Assembly (NCBI RefSeq): GCF_029227915.1
Contig: NC_079888.1
Span: 11,329,001-11,393,000, forward strand
Origin: Hydractinia symbiolongicarpus
Taxonomy: Eukaryota > Cnidaria > Hydrozoa > Anthoathecata > Hydractiniidae
Direction: 5' to 3'
Length of the DNA: 64,000 bases
Made by a program: the position numbers and the translations under genes. Shown in pieces: positions 56,601 through 64,000 of the stretch (its first letter is position 1; each line of letters begins with the position of its first letter). The notes under the pieces were generated by a model that searched no databases, was not told where the DNA came from, and saw only the letters and a list, made by a program, of their open reading frames with translations.

Positions 56601-59572
56601 TGAATGGTGAAAGGAGCACTAGAAAAATAACACGAAAAAATGAAATAAAAATTTAAAGCTTTCCAAGAGAACTTGTATCCCTACACCATAAAAAAGTTTG
56701 GTATAAATACAAAAAAATGGAAAAAGTTTTTGCAGCAACAAAGAATCTTACATTATTTATTTAAACATAAGCAGCATGCTAAAAAGCAAGATACAAAAGG
56801 AACACAATCATTCGTTCAAGATCTAGGTGTGTTATACGTTGCACATGCAACACATAACACACCCAGGCACACACACATGGTTTATATGGGCAGGTGGTAA
56901 AGAAATTTAGCTTGGAAAGTCATAATATAAAGAACAGAAAATTTTCTATAATTAATAACACCTTCAAACATACCATATAAATTTGTCAAAGATTTCCAAT
57001 AGCTCATTGCGAAAGTTATCTAAATTTTTTATCTCAGCCTCGTCTTCAGTTCCATCACTTTTCAGAGGTGGAGTGGACTTTAAAAATGCTGCTGTGACCT
57101 AGACAAAACAATGATGACAAGACTGCAACAAACAGTTTTTTACCACGTCATTTCAAGATCTATATAATGGAAAGAACAGGTTAATAAATTTGTCTTGTCT
57201 TCAGTTCCATCACTTTTCACAGGTGGAGTAGACTTTAAAAATGCTGCTGTGACCTAGACAAAACTAAAACAATGATGACAAGACTGCAACAAACAATAAT
57301 TTTTTACCACGTCATTTTAAGATCTATATAATGGAAAGAACAGGTTAATAAATTTGTGTATTGATTAATCTTTGCTGACATCATTAAAATTTAAGTGATG
57401 ACTGGTTTATGTGGTCCTTCTTTTCTTGCCTGTCAGGATGCACACACATATACGGAACTTTTTACAATCACAACTTATCTTTATAATCATCAAGTATTTT
57501 AGTATTCTATAATGATCATGTTAATGCAACAAATTTGAAAAGGTTATACATACAAGCAGACTATTCTGATAAAAACAGAAGAAAACTAGAGGATAAAATT
57601 CAACAGAAAAATAAGGTCAATTCTCAACATCAACATTTTCTACAAAAAGAGTATAGTGTAATCAACTACTTTACCTTGTCAAGTTTGTACACATACAATG
57701 GCTTCATGAAATGCCATGGAAATCTAAATGTGCAAAGTACAAAAAACGTGTAAACAAAATAATGCTTTCAATGAGTAACAAACATTCATTCAACTGATAT
57801 AAGAACTAGCATTTTAATAGCAATTATACCCAATAAAAGTCTGCAAATTTCATTAACAGAGATGTTTTTTTCCTTTTTTTTAATTTTCGAAATTTGGAAG
57901 ACACAGAAAAAAGGTAAAACTGTGGTATATAACAAAAGAATCGAAAATACTTAAAAAGTGTAAACACAAGCTCACAGACACTCTGCAGTGATCAAAAGAT
58001 AAAACAACAAAAAACAACAAGACCATCATTCTCGGCTTAACATCTGGTTTCCATGCTAGCATGGGTTCGACGGGGTATATTAATGACCCTCTTACAACCA
58101 ATTACTATTAATGACCCTCTAGGATATTTTGAACTGATAACTGAATACACTGAAAGTCTGTGTTGTAGAGCCACTAAAAAAATTCCAGGAAAACGATCTG
58201 AATGCCAGTGAAAGATATGGTTGTTTAGGTATATTTCAACAAGTGAATGGGTTTAATTCACATCTTTTTTACATCTGAAAAAATGGTCAATTATATGTAA
58301 CATAAATAATAATAACTTCACTTGTGATGATGAAAAAAACTCTTTTTTTCGCAAATATATATTCGGGGAAGACTAGCCTCATTATGTATTGATATTGATC
58401 TGTTCATGGTATGTGCATGAAATGTTTATAAAAAAATTTTTTACATAAATGTATTTATGGGAATCTTGTGCATCGCATTAGAAAAGATTTGCAGATGGTT
58501 TTTGAACCTGAAACCAATTTATCTACTTTTTAAACAGCTTAGAGGCTTATTTTACATTTTGCTAAAAATGTGTATTTTATAAACCCCCATCTTACAAATA
58601 ATATACATAACAGAATACAAAAGAATTCCATTGAGAACAAAAATGGTTTTTCAAACTTTGGCAGCAAAACATGAAAATGAAAAAAAACATAGATCACAAC
58701 CGAACTAAACACATAAAAAAAATTGCAAGATAATAGACCTTAAGAAACACCCAAGTAAGATAGTTGGATCAAACTAATTTTAATAAAAAATTATGAAGAG
58801 CATAGCTGGAAGAAACTTGTACTACTTTTCTTCTGCACAGCAACCCAGCACAGCAACTTCTGTGCAACGTACAGAGCAGAGAAATTTTGTTATTTTAATT
58901 TTTTACTTTTTTTTTAATTTATGTTTTAGGATCGCTCATGCACACAAATTATTAAAGCTTAAGGCGCGCAATTCCTCATTGATATGCGTGCATAATACTT
59001 ACATATATTGACCTGTTTTTGCTACATCTTCCAAAATATCTTCCAACTGAGAGACTAATTCTTTGTTTTCGGAAGTAGCAAAATCTAAAAAGAAACAATG
59101 CAAAATAAATTTCTCAATCCTCAAAAATAATGAAGAGGATTTAGAGTTCAATTTTTTTTGCTTAAGCTGGCAGTGGGAATCCGTCACCAGACAATGCACA
59201 TAGGTAAACAGATTTTTATACACTGATGGAATACATCACTGTGTTTTATGTAACTGTTGAATATGAAGCTTTGTATCACCTCTCTGTTCTGGCACTACAC
59301 TGTTCTGTTGACACTATGCCAACACTTTTTAAATTTTAATATATTGTCCAGTTTCTGAGGTAGGTATCTGTTAGCCAGAATAAGGTTCTCCTCAAGTACA
59401 TCCAGTAATTTTTGCATGACTTATTGCAATCATGGCTTGTCATATTTGTATGAGATTAAGGAATACATCAAACAAGGTGTACAATCTGTCAGAGTTTTGT
59501 TTAAAATTATTCAACGAACTTACCTTTTAATACTTTAAGTTGTTCGTCTGTTACCTCAGTTAGATTAGTCAT
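53630..59572 (-). CDS. PPP4R2: Protein phosphatase 4 regulatory subunit 2 (PPP4R2), 8 coding exons
   Basis: Regulatory and core-binding subunit of the PP4 phosphatase complex, nuclear and centrosomal in animals. Exons on the minus strand: 59572-59524, 59084-59003, 57723-57675, 57098-56974, 56618-56525, 56305-56247, 55984-55623, 53688-53630; all junctions are in phase, giving 292 residues. Conserved blocks: 'LEDILEDVAKTGQY', 'FPWHFMKPLYVYKLDKV' and 'CAPFTIQRVSELLTNPKKHY' with 'KFFRGLEKNILVVST'. The C-terminal half is acidic and low complexity ('DEVNDNDNELSNN') and ends MEEG, as in the family, but is shorter than in human (417 residues). The gene points toward SLC48A1, 870 bp away. Confidence 0.85.
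54255..54890. repeat. ~120-bp minisatellite, about 5 units, in a PPP4R2 intron
   Basis: Units contain 'catttaggtgacaaaaatca', 'ttttgatgtcaccattat', 'ttcagcatactttttttg' and 'ttttaatttttggacca'. Five units are recognisable with 5-15% divergence by eye. Confidence 0.85.
57041..57357. repeat. Tandem duplication of part of a PPP4R2 exon and its upstream intron
   Basis: About 155 bp starting 'gtcttcagttccatcac' at 57041 recur from 57196 with few changes. The unit contains the first ~55 coding bases of the exon at 57098-56974 and the acceptor in front of it. The upstream copy has an acceptor but no donor, so it is probably not used. Confidence 0.88.
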
Positions 59573-59593
59573 TTCCCATTTATTTATTTTCCT
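59573..59593 (-). promoter_or_regulatory. 3' splice acceptor 19 nt before the PPP4R2 ATG
   Basis: On the minus strand 'caatcttttactag' (AG at 59593-59592) is followed by a 19-nt A-rich leader and ATG at 59572. Confidence 0.5.
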
Positions 59594-60850
59594 AGTAAAA
59601 GATTGACTATAATAAACTTAATAACTCGATAATCCTGGGATTTAGTAAACATTAACCAAAAACATTAACCTTAAGTTGTCTATATACATTTCAATTTTTT
59701 ATAAACACAGATTTCTCTTCATTTCTCATGATTTTTACTGAATGTAAACAAACTTTTAGCATGCTACAGGAACATTTTGTCAACAATTATGGAGCAATAT
59801 ATTCGTCACCTGTGTAGCTAAGTAAAATAATCAGGAAATTGTATTCATAAAGGTTCATGTTAGCTTTTGCCTACTCTCAAACTTAAATACTTATTTATAG
59901 TTATTTATAGTATTGCTTTATGTATTGGTTAGCATTTTAACAAGACTATTTTATTTCTGGGAGGGACCACAAAGGATTCCTAGAATGTTTAAAAATTGAA
60001 ATTTCCGCAAAACCAAACAATGGCCTTTTATGAGGATTGGACTCTTTACATCTATTACATGAGTTAAACAATACCAACTGAGCTAAATAAACCGTTTCAC
60101 AGTGTAAACTACACATGGGTAAGGTACATAAATATTTAGTGTGGTATATAAGTAAACATTAATTTACTGTAAAGCTTGATAGGGAAATGTGCAATATAGC
60201 ATCAAAAATATACTTTCTTTTAAACTTTTTTTGCACTGCTTGCTCTGTTTGTTGCTTACTGCAAGAGCTATAATCAGGCCTATCAATAAGGGGAGAGTGA
60301 TTGCTCTTGCTCACGCAAAGACTCACCCAATTCTAAGAAATGAGAAACTAGCTAAGCCATTATTTGCTTCCCCAATTCCACAATATTTTGTCTGGCTGAG
60401 CAATATCAAGTCATCCGACATGAAAATCAATGTTATCTTGCTATGTTATTATTTGTATTAAAAAAAACTAAAATATATGAAAAAGACAAGATAAAATAGA
60501 TAAAAAAGATTTTTTAATAAAATATGGTTTATAAACTTATATATTCTATTTATAAAGATTGTTGCCAGTCCAAATTATTGAACTTTGGGGGAGCGATTTA
60601 TTGCTCAAGTGTTATTTTTTTATTGATAGGCTTTTATACTCAAGTTCTAACTCAAGTAGAAACTTAAACTGATCTGCAAGCATACTTAGAATTGGTTGAA
60701 TTTTAGCTAACTTGTTGTACTTATCATTTGTTGTACATCACAATTGTTCATTATCTAAAAAATGTAAATACTTTTCTAAAAAACGAGTTTGTTTTAAGAT
60801 ATAATACCTCTAAACGCAGGAGTCTCGAAAAGTTTATTTTTGCTGTAGTA
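59594..60850. other. Upstream region of PPP4R2, no gene recognised
   Basis: AT-rich; the ORF at 60189-60461 has no recognised domain and is likely chance. Promoter elements could not be assigned. Confidence 0.4.
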
Positions 60851-61836
60851 CAGTACAGTGTGAATGTAATCTACCGCATGAATGGTTACATAGAACAATA
60901 ACATTGCGATAGCTTTTTTTTTAAGAAAATAATTGCCTCGCTGATAAACAATGACCCCACGCGATCGATTGTTTAATCACAATAGGTTGCAAGATCAATT
61001 TTAGCAATCTCTTTTGCACGAACTCTTTTGAAAATTTTAATTGCAGTAATTAGGCGTTTTTTTTAGATCGCATTTTAAAACTTTATAAACGAAAAGCGGT
61101 GATAGAAATGTTTTTTTAGATCGCATTTTAGAAGTTTGAAAACGAAAAGCGGCGATAGAAATGTTTTTCTAAATCGCATTTTAAAAGTTTAAAAACGAAA
61201 AGCGGCGATAGAAATGTTTTTTTAGATCGCATTTTAGAAGTTTAAAAACGAAAAGCGGCGATAGAAATGTTTTTTTAAATCGCATTTTAAAAGTTTATAA
61301 ACGAAAAGCGGCGATAGAAATGTTTTTTTAATCGCATTTTAAAAGTTTAAAAACGAATAGCAACGAAAATGTTTTTTTAGATAGCATTTTAAAAGTTTAT
61401 AATCGAAAAGTGGCGATAGAAAGTTTTTTTTAATTGCATTTTAAAAGTTTAAAAACGAAAAGCAGCATTTAACAGTTGTGAACAATGCTTCTCGTATGTT
61501 TCTTAGATTAAACGCGCTGGAATGTTTTTAAGTAAATCAACAATACATTCTCTCGCAATGTATTATAAAACTTCGCGAAAGATTTTTATTATTTAATTAC
61601 TTCACGCTAATACTTAAGGGAATAGCTTATCAATACATTTACACAATGCATCTCGCTATTAGAAGAAATATAATTGCTCCGATATTTCTTCGCGAGCGCA
61701 TTGTTTTTTAACACGTAAATATAAACTCGCAAAACGCTCAAGGAATTTAATTATAACAAAAGACAAACGACTGCCATCCTCCACGCAAAGGTGTGATATT
61801 AGCGTGTACGCGGTAGATTACATTCAGACTGTACTG
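60851..61836. mobile_element. 986-bp Tc1/mariner-type MITE
   Basis: Inverted ends 'cagtacagtgtgaatgtaat' (60851) and 'attacattcagactgtactg' (to 61836), both flanked by TA (60849-60850, 61837-61838). The termini extend for about 30 bp through 'ctaccgc'. No ORF. An internal minisatellite fills nearly half of it. Confidence 0.8.
61055..61465. repeat. ~55-bp minisatellite, about 7-8 units, inside the MITE
   Basis: Unit of the form 'ttttttagatcgcatttta', 'aagtttaaaaacgaaaagcg', 'gcgatagaaatg'. Regular spacing without variable spacers. Confidence 0.92.
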
Positions 61837-62098
61837 TACAAGTTCTTTCTGTTTATACAACAAACCACAGTAAATCAAAACAGCTAAATATAACTGTACT
61901 TCAAAAGCAGTATTTTTTTCCTACTTATATATTCATGTTTTTTATCTCCTTGTTTCCAATTGATTGTCTAGCATACAAATTAGTGTAATGGACTATATGA
62001 TTTACAATTTCATAAGGGACTAAAGTTCACAAATGTCTATTAGTTTGATGCTTGTAACAACAGGGTTAGTACCAAGTTGACCGTCAAATTATGTCTCC

Positions 62099-62467
62099 TT
62101 AAAGCTTGAGGAAGTTTCTCTGGAGTCCAGTGGTACTCTTCATCAACTCTTTTAGTTCTTTTTCTTTTGTTTGAGACTGGTTTGTTACCCAGTGGTCGTT
62201 TTTGAGATCCAACTGAGATGTAGGTGCTGTGAATTCATTGGTTTCATTGGAAACCAATGAATTTACAGCTGAAGAGACGTCTGTAGCACCCATAACATTT
62301 TTAAAATCAGATTCACCCAAATCTGACAGGTCATCGTCAGATTCTAGCATGTAATTTGCAATATCTTTATCTGTTTGGTGCAACATTCTTGATGAGCACT
62401 GCCTTGCTGATGCTATTTTTGTAAATAAATAAACAACAAAGTCATCATCAATAATAACAGCAACCAA
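62099..62467 (-). CDS. Acidic ORF, possibly a transposase N-terminus
   Basis: 122 residues, with 'ANYMLESDDDLSDLGESD' and a Ser/Asn/Thr-rich linker ending in 'KEKELKELMKSTTGLQRN'. Such acidic N-termini are common in piggyBac-type transposases, but no catalytic domain follows and no terminal repeats are visible. It could also be one exon of an unknown gene. The coding stretch includes a perfect 14-bp-arm hairpin at 62232-62263. Confidence 0.3.
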   Translation of the reverse strand: MVAVIIDDDFVVYLFTKIASARQCSSRMLHQTDKDIANYMLESDDDLSDLGESDFKNVMGATDVSSAVNSLVSNETNEFTAPTSQLDLKNDHWVTNQSQTKEKELKELMKSTTGLQRNFLKL

Positions 62468-62512
62468 ATTTTAGCGTGGAATACTTTTTAAAGTCAGGAA
62501 AATCTTTAAATT

Positions 62513-62544
62513 AACTCTATGACTAATCAATTAGCCATAGAGTT
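62513..62544. repeat. Short palindrome
   Basis: Arms 'aactctatg' and 'catagagtt' with further pairing of 'cta' and 'tag' inside. Noncoding, upstream of the acidic ORF. Confidence 0.7.
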
Positions 62545-64000
62545 TTCTGATTAAGTAAAATCTGGCCTAACGATGATATTAATTTTTGCGAGTTAACTTG
62601 TAAATGGAGCTAAACACAGTTTAGCTCATGTTAATTGCAGTTCCCAATACTTGATAGTTGCTATGCAGATGCATCATTAAGGGTAGACAAGGTTGTCTTG
62701 CTCACCCAAGGCATCTTTATCCCAATTAAGCAAGTCAAAGCTACATGTGTCATAACTTGAAGCAACTTTCATGTTGTTGATACTTTAGAGTTGGGGACTA
62801 AAGGTTTGGATATAGTATGTCCATATTAGGAGGTTCTAAGTTAGCCAATCAACAATCCAGGGGTCCTATAAATAGGAGGGAGTTACTCTGCTTTAGCTTC
62901 TCACCAGTAGTAGCAATAACTTGCTTAACTGAAATAATTTTAAGCTAGCTCCACGTTTTCAGGAAGCATCTATCACTGCAACCTACTAATATCATCAACT
63001 CCATCTTTTGGCTTCAATTACTATAATGGCAGCGCATCCAATGACAACCAATGACTCTAGCAAATTTTGGATCATGTACCTCTGGTATCAGGAGAAACCT
63101 TCAGATATTTCTTCAGGACAGATATTGCATGTAGCCAGGTCGGTTTGTTTCATTTTATATATTATATCATGTTAGGAGCCCAGAAACTGTCACTTTTTAA
63201 CCACCCTAGAGCCATTATGGCTTTTATACAAGTAATGCCAACCTTGTAGCCAGGTTGCCATTATGATAACTCGTTATGTTATGTATAGTGTTGTTCATGT
63301 TCATTCACCGCGATAGACGATCATGATACGATCCTGCTCCAACCTCTATATAGTAAATTGTATCTGCGTGAAAATTTGGCCTTGTGTTTTCCCTTTTTAA
63401 TCTTATAATAGACTATAATTAGCTAGCCAGAAAAACTTCTTTTTTCCACATCCAGAATAATATTTGCAGGCTTGTTTTCGTAAGTTATTGGTGAATATAA
63501 TTGCTTTGGGGGCAATATAAGGCTATAAATTTGGAGAAACTATATTCTGTAAAAGACATGCAAAACGGTATCTATTACTAATAAAACTTTTGATATTTAA
63601 TCTATTTGAAACATTTAATCACATGGAAAAGGAGAAAGATAGAGAAATAAGCAACAACAACAACACAAACTGCATTGTAAATAGGCTTTATTTGTATTAT
63701 TAAATCATAGTACACCATAAACAACAACAGATAAATAAAAATAGCAAAATTATATCATGATTTTGCACAAGTAAAGGCCGCTATATAAAATTTGGTTTTT
63801 ACGCAGCAATAGCTAATTAAAAACAACACAACCTACCACAACAAGTGAATGATCACTGATTTAGCACAACATTCAGTCAAAAATATGTAGCCCTTATTGG
63901 CTAAGACTCTAAAATGTTGAATCAAACTTGGAAATACCTAGCTGTTATGCGATAAACACTAACTACTTGAAATTTTTAACAAAACAAATCATTTAAAAAC
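62545..64000. other. Right end of window, no gene recognised
   Basis: Contains 'agccaatc' (62842-62849) and TATAAATAG (62867-62875), spaced as CCAAT and TATA boxes of a plus-strand promoter, but no coding exon follows inside the window. 'tgtagccaggt' occurs twice (63130 and 63246). A solo LTR was considered but no paired ends were found. Confidence 0.35.

Noticed and set aside
61055-61465. CRISPR-like regular repeats
   Set aside because: Units are contiguous without unique spacers, inside a eukaryotic MITE.
62620-63360. Solo LTR suggested by CCAAT, TATA and a possible primer-binding-like 'tggcagcgcatcc'
   Set aside because: No paired LTR ends, target duplication or retroviral coding sequence could be found.

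Overview
The window looks like nuclear DNA of a cnidarian, most likely a hydrozoan. It is AT-rich, has intron-containing animal genes, and is loaded with nested transposable elements. The hydrozoan guess rests on the transposon families (Polinton, Kolobok, CR1-like LINE) and on 3' splice sites 10-19 nt upstream of all three host start codons, as expected where spliced leaders are added in trans.

Region by region: (1) 1-3980 is a GC-richer tandem satellite of ~181-bp monomers with an 11-monomer (1996-bp) repeat period, cut by the window edge. (2) 3985-5215 is a fragment of one Polinton (packaging ATPase and two small ORFs), followed by a (TTA)n tract of about 74 units. (3) 5700-8891 is a damaged CR1-like LINE on the minus strand. 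(4) 9826-11447 is a 1.6-kb near-perfect palindrome made of a short GTAGTAG-type repeat. (5) 11572-28202 is a second, nearly full-length but decayed Polinton with terminal inverted repeats: protein-primed DNA polymerase B, remnant ATPase, two zinc-knuckle-repeat proteins (one with an HNH-like tail), a BRO-N protein, integrase, major capsid protein, a penton-like protein and several Polinton proteins of unknown function. Its polymerase gene is split by a 3.1-kb TTAA-flanked transposon that itself carries another 1.8-kb element. Many of its genes end in gene-specific stem-loops at or near the stop codon.

(6) 28203-64000 is host sequence with three minus-strand genes in tandem: PPP4R2 (59572-53630), the heme transporter SLC48A1/HRG1 (52760-46751) and FBXO7 (43704-31171). 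The exon-intron structures were rebuilt from splice signals and reading phase. The HRG1 intron contains a complete but decayed 4.8-kb Kolobok transposon with a THAP-type transposase and, convergent to it, a gene with a P2X7-type intracellular zinc domain. A second copy of the TTAA-flanked family has jumped into that transposase. The remaining introns and spacers hold MITEs, a 114-bp mini-Helitron and minisatellites.

All transposon genes carry stops or frameshifts; the three host genes read open across exons.
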